Assembly: GCF_910592395.1 (NCBI RefSeq)
Contig: NC_088312.1
Location: forward strand, 17,241,292 to 17,305,291
Direction: 5' to 3'
Length of the DNA: 64,000 nucleotides
Source of the DNA: Lineus longissimus
Taxonomy: Eukaryota; Nemertea; Pilidiophora; Heteronemertea; Lineidae
A program made the translations under genes and the position numbers. The stretch's first letter is position 1, and the number at the start of each line of letters is the position of its first letter. The notes under the pieces are model-generated. The model had not been told where the DNA came from. It ran no database searches and was given only the letters and a program-made list of their open reading frames with translations. Positions 54,434 through 64,000 of this stretch are shown one piece after another.

Positions 54434-56528
54434 GTAAGATGTAGACCAGATAACTATTATACAACAATACAAAGCCTACGTCAGGCCCACAAAATTGCAG
54501 CCCTTCTTGAGGACTCTTCATCGCATTACACAGACACGCTAAAACGTCTGCTCGTGACAACAGATCCAAGACAGCTGAACCAACAAGTCCGGATGATCGA
54601 TATCATCACTAATGCCGAATCTGCTTTCAAACCGAATAAACAGCATGACTCTGAAGAGTACTTGTCTCATTTCTTGCAGCATGCTCTCAGCAAAAACTTT
54701 ACGCTAACCAGTTTATTCCCTGTAATCATTTCGTTCAACCTTGTATGCCATAAATGTCACTCATCCACCCAACACAATGAAACAGATCAACTGCTGCGTA
54801 TATCACAGACAATAGGCCATTTCAGGTTGAACCCACTTTACACCTGGCAAATACCACTTACCAACTGTATGCTACAGTAGTGCACACAGGTCCAAACATG
54901 AACAGCGGCCATTACACTGCAAACGTATGCCACAACAATCATTGGTACACAATAAATGACAGCCAAACACAAGAAATTACATTACACACTGTCCAACAGC
55001 AACCACCATACCTCCTGTTCTATCGCCGGAGCATGTCAAGCACCACACCGCCAACAGCATTGGACACAACATCACTTCACCCTCCATCTCTTAGAAGTGG
55101 CAAAACCACACACAAACCTACCAGTACCATCACTGCGGACACTAACCACAAGGCTCCCCAATCCAAGATCACAGAGCAAGCTCAAGCAACGATGATCAAA
55201 CAATTGATACCATCTGACTGTGTAACAGCTCCTATCCGCTCTACTGCACCCACCACATCGCCCATGCTTAATGATGCATCGCCACAGCCATCATCACCAC
55301 GACAGACCATCCACCCAGACAGACCAACACAGAAGCGCCAATCACCATCCAAAGCTGTCAGATCGAAGTCACCACTATTGCCGTCCACGATCAACCGCCA
55401 TCCAAATAACGCACCCCAAACCTGTGGAACAATTCCTGATGGCCTAACATGCATGCAATCTGTGCCAACTCCGCCATCAAAAACAGGCATAACAACGGCA
55501 GAAGAAACAGCCATCATTGCTGCTCTCAACGCAGCCACAACAAACCAACAGCGCTCATACAAAACATTGAAAGCAATGTACCCAGGCCTCACCCGTTATA
55601 GATACAACAAACTCCTATCTGTCACCAAACAACAACCACAAAGCACCCCAAACCCAGGCCCAAAATTACCACAACATCATAACAACTGCACAACCAATTC
55701 TGACAACAGTACCAACACCATGAACACATCAGCAACCAATACCATTGACAGGAATATCTGTGCAGCACTGCGAACACAATCAGCAAACCAGTCAACTTAC
55801 CGCATACTCAGAGAGGCATATCCAACAATAACATATCACCACTATAAAAAACTAAAATCGCAAATACAAACATCCGCTCCGCCAAATCACCACGCCGCCC
55901 AATTTCGAGAAAAAATCTCAACACAACACCACAAAATATGCACCATTTGCCGTGTCATCAAACATCACAAAAATGGGTCAAAAACACGCAATAAGGCAGT
56001 GATCACATTCGCCTACCAACATCACCTCACATCAGATACCAAGCCATGGATATGCTTCCGTTGCATAGGACCACTCAAAGACAGCAAAATACCTGCCAAT
56101 TCATGGACAAACATGACTTCTGGCACTGTCCCAACAGTGTTAGCATCCCTCAAACTCATGGAAAAGCGTTTGATATTGCAAGTTCATCCATTCATTACCA
56201 TATGTGCACTACCGTATGGCCAGCTGTCAGCAAAAGGCCAGATTATCAACTTTCCTGCTGATAACCAAGACATTTACCTCGACCACTAGCCCACAGCAAT
56301 ATCATATGTGTCTCACAAAACCGTCCTCATCAAACATCAAACGTCTTCAACGCACTGCAATACCTACAACAGCACCATCCCCTGTATAAGGACATCAGCA
56401 TCTGCCGCGACGATACTGCTGATGACACAGAAACAGCGCCAGACAGCGACAACAACATTGCAGATGCTCTGATTACTGAATCGTCAGGCGTACCTCAGCA
56501 CCGCACCATCCCACGCCTAGATGTTAAC
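54434..56528 (+). pseudogene. Helitron polyprotein N-terminus: USP protease, Cys/His cluster, DUF6570-like
   Basis: The USP-type fold is recognisable from 'TIQSLRQAHKIAALL', 'KQHDSEEYLSHFLQ', 'CHKCHSS' and the C-terminal His box 'TGPNMNSGHYTANV...NDSQ' (near 54890-54960). The canonical Cys box 'NTCY' is not found: the equivalent stretch near 54455 reads 'PDNYY', so the protease is probably dead. Much of the finger/palm region is absent, and a frameshift lies near 54850. From 54880 one frame runs to 56289: a Ser/Thr/Pro-rich linker, two related ~30-residue repeats ('YKTLKAMYPGLTRYRYNKL' and 'YRILREAYPTITYHHYKKL'), a Cys/His cluster ('CTICRVIKHH', 'WICFRCIGPL') and a DUF6570-like start ('MEKRLILQVHPFITI', 'LSAKGQIINFPADNQ'). 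After a frameshift it continues ('NALQYLQQHHPLYKDISIC') to 56528, where an insertion interrupts it. Confidence 0.75.
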
Positions 56529-56937
56529 AAGAGGCCCAAGGGCCTGGCGCTCAGCTGAACAGGTGAACAGGAGGGAGGGCTAGTGTGTTGATGCAGTCAA
56601 ATGTTTGGGATGGTGTTAGTTGCACTGAAGAAAAGACAACAACAAAGAGTTGGTAAACAAAATAAACTTTATTGTTCAAGATTGACCTGCCCAGCAGGTG
56701 ATTGGAATTTACTTAATGAAACGGCCAGGGGCCATTGTGCTCACCGTATACATCTTTTATTAGGCAGGATCATGCTTAGTTTAGAGGTGAATATGGTGAA
56801 CACAATCAGGCATGAAGACTTTTTTTAGATGTGTATTGATGTCAAGTAATAAGACAGGGCAGTATATATAAGTTTATGATCCAACCAATAATTGTCTATG
56901 ACATCAACAAGATCAATATCGTGTGATTGCTAAGAGT

Positions 56938-59050
56938 CCCTGCAATAAAAAATTCATCGAAAAAAAGTCATTAATAAGCGAGATATTGCACGTCCTACTT
57001 TTTCAGTTTTGACCCCCTGGTGGCCAAATCAAGAATCAGATCAGGCCAAAATTCGGTGTCAGAGGCAGAGTTCGACTGTAACCCGAGGTTGGACTCGGTC
57101 GGGTCGAGCTCCAGTCGAACTTCATTTTTTCCGCGGGTACCGACCCGAGTGACGTCATATCTGACCTAGTTAGCTACTCGGGCTCAACCCTCGATGGCAT
57201 GAGCGTCGAACTCAGCAGACTCGACAATAACCACGTGACAAAATGGCGGCCTCGAAAACGTAAGGGATAAATTCGTGATTTTTACATTGTTATATCCAAT
57301 ATTGTGTACTCCTGTAATAACGCTGTAGATAAATATTGATAGTTGTACCACCGACATGTTCGGAAACCAGATCGGGATAAAGTTCGGTCAAAAGTGTCTC
57401 GAACACCCCCCTTCCAACTCTGAAGTGGGCTCTGAAGTCCTGCAAACTGAATTGCGGGATAACATTTTCTGCAAATCCAGTTATTTTGGGCTCCCATTTC
57501 CTTCTGGCGAACAAACATAGTGTCCATAAATGTTCTTGACTTGTCAGCTCTACATCTATTGTACTATTGGGAAAAATGAAGTCTAAAAATTCGTATATTG
57601 CCGCTATATCCGCCATGTTTAAACAAACCAAATCAACCCGAACCGACTCGACTGCGTTCGCGTGCTACCCCTACTCGACATGCGCATTTAAGGCATGATG
57701 TCATCGCCTGAGGAATTCTAAGCCGACCCTAGAGTTACAGTTGAACTCAGCCAGAGATTATCTGATGTAGGGGGTTACATGTACCAACTTTCAAGTTCAT
57801 AGCTTTAGCAGTTAAGAAACGTGCCATAGTTACACTCGAACGGTCAATTTACGCCATTTAACCTCTGTGACCTAGAAAAGGAGGTCAAATCCAAAAATCA
57901 TAGGAAATGTGATGTATCCTTGCTAGGAGTCCCTGCCATAAAATTTTATCGAAAACAATTCACTCAAATAGGCAAGATATTGCACTTCTTCCTTTTTCCG
58001 TTATGGCCCCCTGGTGGCCGAATAAAGAATCAGATCAGGCCAAAATTCGACATCAGACGTTATCTGATGTAGGGGGTTATATGCACCAAGTTTCAAGTTC
58101 ATAGCTTTACTGGTTAAGAAACGTGCCATAGTTTACACTCTAACAGCCAATTTACGCCATATGACTTCTGTGACCTTAAAAAGTAGGTCAAATTGAAAAC
58201 CCGTAAAATATGTGATGTATTCTTCCAAACAGTACCTACCATAAGAATTTTATCGAAAACAAGTCACTTATAAGCGAGATATCACACTTTTTAGATTTCC
58301 ACTTTTGGCCCCCTGGTGGCTGAGTTAGGAATCAGATCGAACCAAAATTCAGCGCCAGAGGCTATGTGATATAGGGGGTTATATGTACCAAGTTTCAAGT
58401 TCATAGCTTTAGTGGTTAAGAAACGTGCCATAGTTTACACTCTAAGTCTAATGGCCAATTTACGCCATATGACCTCTGTGACCTTGAAAAGTAGGTCAAA
58501 TTGAAAACCCGTATAATATAAAATGTATATTTGCTATGAGTACCTACAACAAAAGTTTTATCGAAAACAAGTCACTTATAAGCGAGATATCACACTTTTT
58601 AGATTTCCACTTTTGGCCCCCTGGTGGCAAAGTTAGGAATCAGATCGAACCAAAATTCAGCACCAGAGGCTATGTGATATAGGGGGTTATATGTACCAAG
58701 TTTCAAGTTCATAGCTTTAGTGGTTAAGAAACGTGCCATAGTTTACACTCTAATGGCCAATTTACGCCATATGACCTCTGCGACCTTGAAAACAAGGTCA
58801 AATTAAAAACCCGTATAATATAAAATGTATATTTGCTATGAGTACCTGCAACAAAAGTTTTATCGAAAACAAGTCACTAATAAGCGAGATATCACACTTT
58901 TTAGATATCGACATTTGGCCCCCTGGTGGCCAAACAGAGAATCAGATCGGACCGAAAATCAGTGTCAGAGGTCAGCTGACCTAGGGCATTCTGTGTACAA
59001 AGTTTCAAGTTCATAGCCCTAGCAGTTAAGAAACGTGCCACTGTTAGGAT
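56938..59050 (+). repeat. Five tandem ~302-bp repeats
   Basis: Units marked by 'cccctggtgg' start at 57014, 58008, 58310, 58617 and 58920. Spacings are 302, 307 and 303 bp. The first spacing is 994 bp, which becomes 302 bp when the 687-bp nested element and its 5-bp duplication are subtracted. Each unit contains 'aagtttcaagttcatagc', 'ttaagaaacgtgccat' and 'aatttacgccat'. Confidence 0.9.
57065..57751 (-). mobile_element. 687-bp Harbinger-like element nested in the 302-bp repeats
   Basis: Inverted ends of 18 bp ('gcagagttcgactgtaac' and the complement of 'gttacagttgaactcagc') are flanked by CAGAG on both sides (57060-57064, 57752-57756). The minus-strand frame 57631-57290 (113 codons, 'QFSLQDFRAHFRVGRGVFET') resembles the N-terminal part of PIF/Harbinger transposases. 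The catalytic domain is absent, so this is an internally deleted copy. The 5-bp duplication is longer than the usual 3 bp of that superfamily, so the assignment is moderate. Confidence 0.7.

Positions 59051-59051
<1 letters not shown>

Positions 59052-59116
<65 letters not shown>
59052..59116 (+). repeat. (CGA)n microsatellite
   Basis: About 21 uninterrupted CGA/ACG triplets, lying between the last 302-bp unit and the 'gtgagccaaaaa' end motif. A decayed 'gacgac' run occupies the same place in the element at 51439. Confidence 0.95.
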
Positions 59117-59117
<1 letters not shown>

Positions 59118-59159
59118 ACACAGCGCTATCGTATAGACTCCCCTTACGGTGAGCCAAAA

Positions 59160-61100
59160 AGGTTGATTAAAATTAAGAAAATCACATGGGAATCAGATAT
59201 ATTCATGAATATAATGTAAAAGTAAAAAAATTACACGGGAATCCCTGATCAAGATGGTGCTATGGAATAGAATAGATACAAGGTGAGTCAATAAAAAGGT
59301 AATCCGAGATTAAATTTGCCATGTTTAGGAAGAAGGTTTTGCTTTAAATTATGGTTGCTTGTGAAAGTAGTAGCTGGTTAGTTTTGGATAACCTTTTTTA
59401 TGAGTTGCCTTAGATAAAACAGACATGTAAAAAGCATGATATTTTGATACGTACAAATGAATGTTTACAATTACAGGCAGTGTTAACATAAATAGACTTA
59501 TTGGATTAGGCAATAGATTTTGAGAGGTTTATTGGATTGCACGGAGGCAATAGATCTTGGATTGCCTAGATGCAATCAACCTTTTTCCAATAGGTGCGAC
59601 CCTGATGTGGAGGCAAATTCAATACTACAACAGCCACCAAATTCAGCGAAGACAATGGGTATCAGCACCTAGTATCTGAAAATAGAAAAAAAAATTATGA
59701 ATGATTTATCATTCATCAGTCACTACCGGTACTTTATATCTTGACACAAACAGTTGTACAATCACCACGCCTACATGTAGATAAATCTTTTTTTTTTAAA
59801 TTTTTTTAAATAGATAACAAAGTAGACAGCAGACATCACTCCCTAGTTTACATTCTTCAACTTGTCTCCAGAATCACAACCTTGCAAGTCACAACCTCTA
59901 ATACTCTATAAATGTCCAACAGGCCCACTGGATGGATTTATAGTGGATACACTCTGCGCTGATCCAGGAGAATACATACTATTAGGCCTATGTCATTTAT
60001 GGTACGCATAGGTTACGCGAAAGCGAAGACAAAATATAACGATTGAAATAAATCCAAGGTGAGACATACCCTAGTAGGCCTAGCTGTAGCACAGCATCAG
60101 AACAAATCAAATGTCTGTCAGTGAGTGTAGGCTACCGAATTCCTTACAAACTACCAACCATGCATCACACTGTGCATGATAATGAACCACTGGCACTTGA
60201 TTATCAAACGCATATTTGCATATTTAATGCAATCTAAACGTTTTTCGACCAGCATCACAGAAACATGACAGACTTGCCTTGCACTTTAGAAGTGAACAGA
60301 ACATAGAAATGCGAAGAATCGATTTTAGAAATATAAATTATTTACGAAACTCTCTGACTAGGTTTAAAAAACCTGCAAATAGAAACAAAATAATATAATT
60401 TCCGCTCCTAGCATTGTGTCTTGCCCATAGGCCCTAATGGTAAGCCATTTTTTCATATTTTCCTATTTCCTGTTGTTTTATTGTTATTGACAGAAGCGAC
60501 CCGTCATTGAAGAAGGGAATTCTGTTGACGTCATTAGCGGGAAATTCCTTCTAATCAGCGCTAATTTAGACAATAAAACAGCGATTTTAGATTAAAACGC
60601 CCAATTAGATAGCAATAACGTCTACAATTGCGGTGTTTACTACCAACAACACCTTGTGCTTGCTTACATTAAAAAATCTGAGCCATATTGGGCGAAATCA
60701 TCGTCTAAAACTTCGCGAATCGAGAGCTCATATGCCCAGACCGAGCATAAACCCTGAATGAGCATAGTAATAGTAGTTCCCCGCGAATTTTGAAAACCAC
60801 TTGGCTTCTTGCCAATTACATAACATGTGATAACACCACTTAAACTTCGTCGAAATTTAAAATCCTTTGGTGATAATTATATGCAAATCTTTGTCTTTCA
60901 GGGGAAATAAGCTGTTGTTTGTCCAATGAATAATTCATGAGAAATTGCACTATTTCAACTTGACGCTCCGATTGCCGTAGTATGCTTATTTTTAGGCGCA
61001 TCGCTCCAATTTTTTGTGTCAACGTACCCTTACTCCTGATGTACACACACGCCAATTTGAGGGCCTCTAGCTCTTCTCAATTCAAAATGTGCACCAGGTG
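59160..61100. other. Unassigned AT-rich sequence
   Basis: Nearly 2 kb with no gene of recognisable type. A 60-bp stretch near 59500-59580 repeats 'ggcaatagatyttgg/attg' words. The short minus frame at 60840-61055 has no domain. Confidence 0.4.
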
Positions 61101-61106
61101 TTTAAC

Positions 61107-61108
61107 GG

Positions 61109-61144
<36 letters not shown>

Positions 61145-61173
61145 ATGGATGGATGGATGGATGGATGGATGGA
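61107..61173 (+). repeat. (ATGG)n microsatellite
   Basis: About 16 units of GGAT/ATGG with two substitutions at the edges, just inside the right end of the composite insertion. Confidence 0.95.
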
Positions 61174-61305
61174 CAGACGGATGCCACTGAACAACTTATT
61201 TGACAAGCTCGGCTGACTGAGTCAGCTGAGCTAAAAACTATATATCAGAAAATGTGAAGGACCCATATTACAACATACCTAGCATAACAGTTTCTCCACT
61301 TAGTA

Positions 61306-61772
61306 GGGAGTTTCCGCATCGCTTACGATTACGATTACGATTTCAAAGTCGTAATCGTAATACTCTCAAAACCGGCATGAACCAGAAATTTTGTTTCGGC
61401 ATTCACACCACTGACTTGGTGTACTGTAGTATAGGCCCTATACTCTGCTGTCATGCTCTGGGTGCACTTTTCTCGGCGCTAAAACATGATCAAAATCGCC
61501 TTTGATCACATTAAATGCAGTTCCTATGTTTGACAGATATGTTCTTAAGTATTCTTCAATGAATATTTCACCTTGAATTTGATATGTAGCGTCCAAAATA
61601 GGCTTTTCGCTAATCCATGTAATCGTTTTTCGACTTACGAAGATCAGCCAGAATCCTCGTATGAATGAGACGAAAGTACCATCGACGATTTTGCTGGGGA
61701 TGACGTAGCACCAAAAATCGATGACGTCAAACACAAATCGTAATCGTAATCGTAAGCGATGCGGAAACTCGC
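61306..61772. mobile_element. 467-bp MITE in the Helitron Rep frame
   Basis: Perfect 36-bp inverted repeats (61308-61343 and 61735-61770; core 'gagtttccgcatcgcttacg' then ATTACG units) sit two bases from each end. The 5-bp direct repeat TAGTA flanks it (61301-61305, 61773-61777). If the element and one TAGTA are disregarded, the Helitron frame reads straight through from '...SITVSPLS' into 'IFTTTDLEAQAFPW'. The superfamily is not identified. Frames within it are not genes. Confidence 0.92.
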
Positions 61773-62325
61773 TAGTATCTTCACAACTACAGACTTGGAG
61801 GCACAAGCATTCCCATGGTTGTTCACTACAGGAGCATCAAGCTGGCACAAAGGTCATGCCCTATCAATAACGGACTATATACAAACCCGCCTAAATATTC
61901 ATGCATCATCCTTTGCAACAGACATTCCATACATTTTCTGGATGCTCAACAATTTTGAACAACATAAACTACAATCGGCAATGTCCATTGCTGTTAGAAA
62001 ACACTCCAACAACAGTTATAGACAAACAACAGTACAGCAATTACAACAGAATACAACAGACAAACGATTCCTCCACAACAGCTGGTCATTCCTCAAACAA
62101 ATACGTGGCACCAACCCCTATTGGTATGCTACAAAACTAGACCTGTTAACCCTTTACCACAATTTAGGCCCACCAACATTCTTCCTCACTCTATCAGCAA
62201 ATGACATGGGCTGGGATGATATGATAGATGCTATCATTCGATTCAACCCAAACTGTATGATTCCGGTGCCCACGGTAACTGAATTGACAAAATACCAAAG
62301 CAAATATGGATATACAAATGGTTAG
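61773..62325 (+). pseudogene. Helitron-like N-terminal domain of Rep, truncated
   Basis: Helitron_like_N features: 'DLEAQAFPWLFTTGASSWHK', 'ITDYIQTRLN', 'FLKQIRGTNPYWYATKLDLL' and 'GPPTFFLTLSANDMGWDDM'. The short stretch 61239-61305 before the MITE is its N-terminal continuation. The frame ends at a TAG at 62323-62325. The adjoining frame starts already in the tyrosine region, so the HUH-bearing core of Rep (normally about 150 residues on) is missing. Without the HUH motif the Rep nuclease cannot act. Confidence 0.85.
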
Positions 62326-64000
62326 GGCAGCTGTTTCAGTAGCATACAACATCACAACATACATTTGTAAACCAGAGAGCGGTGATTTAGCGCAACAAAT
62401 CAAAGCAGCCACAGCATCATTATCTGCACAGTCACAGCCATCTGAACACAAGATCCTGCGCGTCATTGGCAACAAAGTTCTCAACAACAGACAAATTAGC
62501 GCACAGAAAGCTGTCACTCGCCTAGGAGGCCACCACATGAAAGGTGCTTCACGTGTAGTCATTCACATCAATACCTCCTGTCCACGTGACAAAATCTCAA
62601 TACTAAAACCTGCCTCTGAGCTAACTGATCTCAATGCTAATGACACAAATATTTTTGTACAAGACATCATAGACCACTACACTAAAAGGCCACACACTAC
62701 TGCATTCCACAACATGACCTTATTCCAATTTGCAGCTCAATATCAATACTACAAGATCAACCCTCCAAAAGGTGCCATTTGTTTACAACACAACACTGGT
62801 TACATACATAAACGCACCAAGAATGCTTGCATCAAAACTCATACCATAACCATCCAGCAAGATGGCGACGACTACTATTATAAAATCCTGATGAAGCATC
62901 TTGGTGAAGAACAAACACACATAATAGAACTGCTCGCACAATACACCAAAGAACTGCACGCATACCACACCAAACTGTCACCAAAAAAACCACCACCTCT
63001 GCGCCTTTTCATCACTGGTGGCGCTAGCACAGGCAAGAGTCACACTATCACTGCTTGTACACAATACCTCCTACGATAATCACCACAGTCTCTACCAATC
63101 CTCACAGCACCCACAGGTGTGGCAACATACAACATCAATGGCATCACATTACACAAAGCTCTCAACCTTCCCGTTGAACACCAAAAGTCAGCCAATTACC
63201 AACCACTGAAAGGGGAAAAATTAGCAGACCTGCACAAACTGTGGAAAAATATCCACTACCTCATTATTGACGAAATCAGCTTGGTCTCCATCAAAACATT
63301 CACATACATACACCAACGTCTCACAGAAATCTTTGCAATTGACAACACTGATAACCTTTTCGCCGGCATCTCAATCCTAGCATTCGGCGACTTCTTCCAA
63401 CTAAAACCGGTCATGGGTAAATACATCATTGCAACCCCAAAACCGGACACCACCATACACCTGTGGAAAGATGTCTTCACACTACTTGAACTACAAACAA
63501 ATTATAGACAGGCCAGCGATCAGTCCTACGCACAACTCCTAAACAGATTCTGCTTAGGCCACCACACCAGAAACGACATGCAAACTTTACATGAACGCCT
63601 TCTCACCCCTGCTGCCCTCAGCAAACCACCATTCGATACAGCAATCCTCTTGTACCCCACCAACAAACAGTGCCACCAACACAACCAACCAAGAGTGCAG
63701 AACAACACCATCAACATACACTGCATGCCACTGACAGCATCACCAATAACTATACACCACCAAAAACCTTGCAAGAATTCCTACCTACAGATGAACGTGA
63801 TTGCGCTGCACTAATACACACTCTGGTACTTGCGCCTGGTGCACCTGTCATGTTGATCAGAAATCTTGATACACCAGCAGGCCTAGTCAATGGTGCAACA
63901 GGCATTGTCACAGAAATCATTGCCAATACAAATATCAATGACAGCACAGTCCTCATCACTTTCCACAAACAACAAATAGGCACCAAGTACAAAACCTCCA
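62306..64000 (+). pseudogene. Helitron Rep tyrosine region and PIF1-type helicase, runs off the window
   Basis: Begins with the Rep Tyr-motif region ('AYNITTYICKPESGDLAQQI'). A linker ('KAVTRLGGHHMKGASRVV') precedes the helicase: Walker A 'FITGGASTGKSHTI' (near 63020), 'LTAPTGVATYNINGITLH', Walker B 'LIIDEISLVS', 'LAFGDFFQLKPV', 'LQTNYRQASD', and motif VI-like 'PAGLVNGATGIVTEI' near the edge. Breaks: a TAA at 63077-63079 within the same frame, and a frameshift near 63720. The helicase unwinds donor DNA during rolling-circle transposition (family knowledge). Confidence 0.9.

Larger units (their letters stand above)
56529..61238. mobile_element. Composite 4.7-kb insertion in the Helitron gene
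   Basis: The Helitron frame breaks at 56528 (...RLDVN) and can resume at 61239 with frame preserved; the inserted length, 4,710 nt including one AAC, is a multiple of three. AAC lies at both borders (56526-56528, 61236-61238) as a possible 3-bp target duplication. The left end begins 'aagaggcccaagggcctggc', which contains the hairpin 'aggcccaagggcct'. The right end is 'tcagctgagctaaaa'. A similar end motif, 'cggtgagccaaaaa', at 59140-59155 suggests that two related non-autonomous elements are nested or joined. No long coding frame except a Harbinger fragment. Confidence 0.6.
52222..64000 (+). mobile_element. Helitron/Helentron with RPA and USP domains, runs off the window
   Basis: Coding regions on + in order: an RPA-like protein, a USP-type protease fused to the N-terminal part of Rep/helicase, a Helitron-like N domain, and a PIF1-type helicase. 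RPA and cysteine-protease domains with Rep-helicase are a known combination in animal Helitrons/Helentrons. It is interrupted by insertions at 56529-61238 and 61306-61772. Neither terminus is visible. Breaks in several places show that this copy is inactive. Confidence 0.88.

Noticed and set aside
54434-55030. USP domain as a host ubiquitin protease gene
   Set aside because: It is continuous in frame with Helitron-specific sequence and sits between RPA and helicase coding regions of the element.
61254-61806. Plus and minus frames across 61.25-61.8 kb as separate genes
   Set aside because: They run through the MITE and its inverted repeats. Only the Helitron portions outside the MITE are coding-derived.

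Overview
The window is animal nuclear DNA, not prokaryotic. It holds higher-order satellite DNA, spliceosomal splice signals, and several eukaryotic transposon classes (L2/CR1-type LINEs, DIRS, BEL/Pao, PIF/Harbinger, Helitron with RPA and USP domains). Frequent 'taggcct' words and this transposon mix suggest a marine invertebrate, but the species cannot be fixed from the sequence. No rRNA, tRNA or complete host gene was recognised. Nearly every recognisable coding sequence belongs to a mobile or viral element, and most are broken.

Bases 1-16,470 are a satellite with a monomer of about 152 bp. It is organised into higher-order repeats, including a 1,507-bp unit present twice in tandem with a partial third copy. 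From about 10.3 kb the array is more diverged and contains three inverted blocks. Many monomers carry a perfect 16-bp palindrome.

From about 17.7 to 44.0 kb lies a decayed endogenous DNA virus of the Polinton-like/adintovirus type. Its remains are a double-jelly-roll-type major capsid gene (22.3-23.6 kb), a coiled-coil protein, small membrane proteins, a penton-like remnant, and a tandem family of overlapping small membrane-protein genes sharing an 'IDSPSDG' motif. It has been split by nested insertions: a 5'-truncated LINE that itself contains a long-armed foldback element (18.2-19.8 kb), and a second LINE (up to 42.08 kb) whose 5' side is interrupted by a 15-kb DIRS element. Within the DIRS element sit a PIF/Harbinger transposon (24.9-27.6 kb) and a young BEL/Pao retrotransposon (31.26-37.33 kb; 226-bp LTRs with two mismatches; 5-bp target duplication). 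A 360-bp MITE with a TTA target duplication lies inside one of the small viral genes.

From 44.0 to 52.2 kb there is mostly non-coding DNA: a 76-bp-arm hairpin, one weak candidate host terminal exon, relics of a second BEL/Pao element and of a Gypsy-like element, and two non-autonomous TIR elements.

From 52.2 kb to the window end is a Helitron/Helentron on the + strand: an RPA-like gene, then a polyprotein starting with a USP-type ubiquitin protease, followed by a Cys/His cluster, a DUF6570-like region, a Helitron-like N domain, and a PIF1 helicase running off the edge. The polyprotein is interrupted by a 4.7-kb composite insertion (with tandem 302-bp repeats, a nested Harbinger-like element and two microsatellites) and by a 467-bp MITE. 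The reading frame resumes across both, so both insertions appear to post-date a coding Helitron. The HUH core of the Rep domain is deleted.
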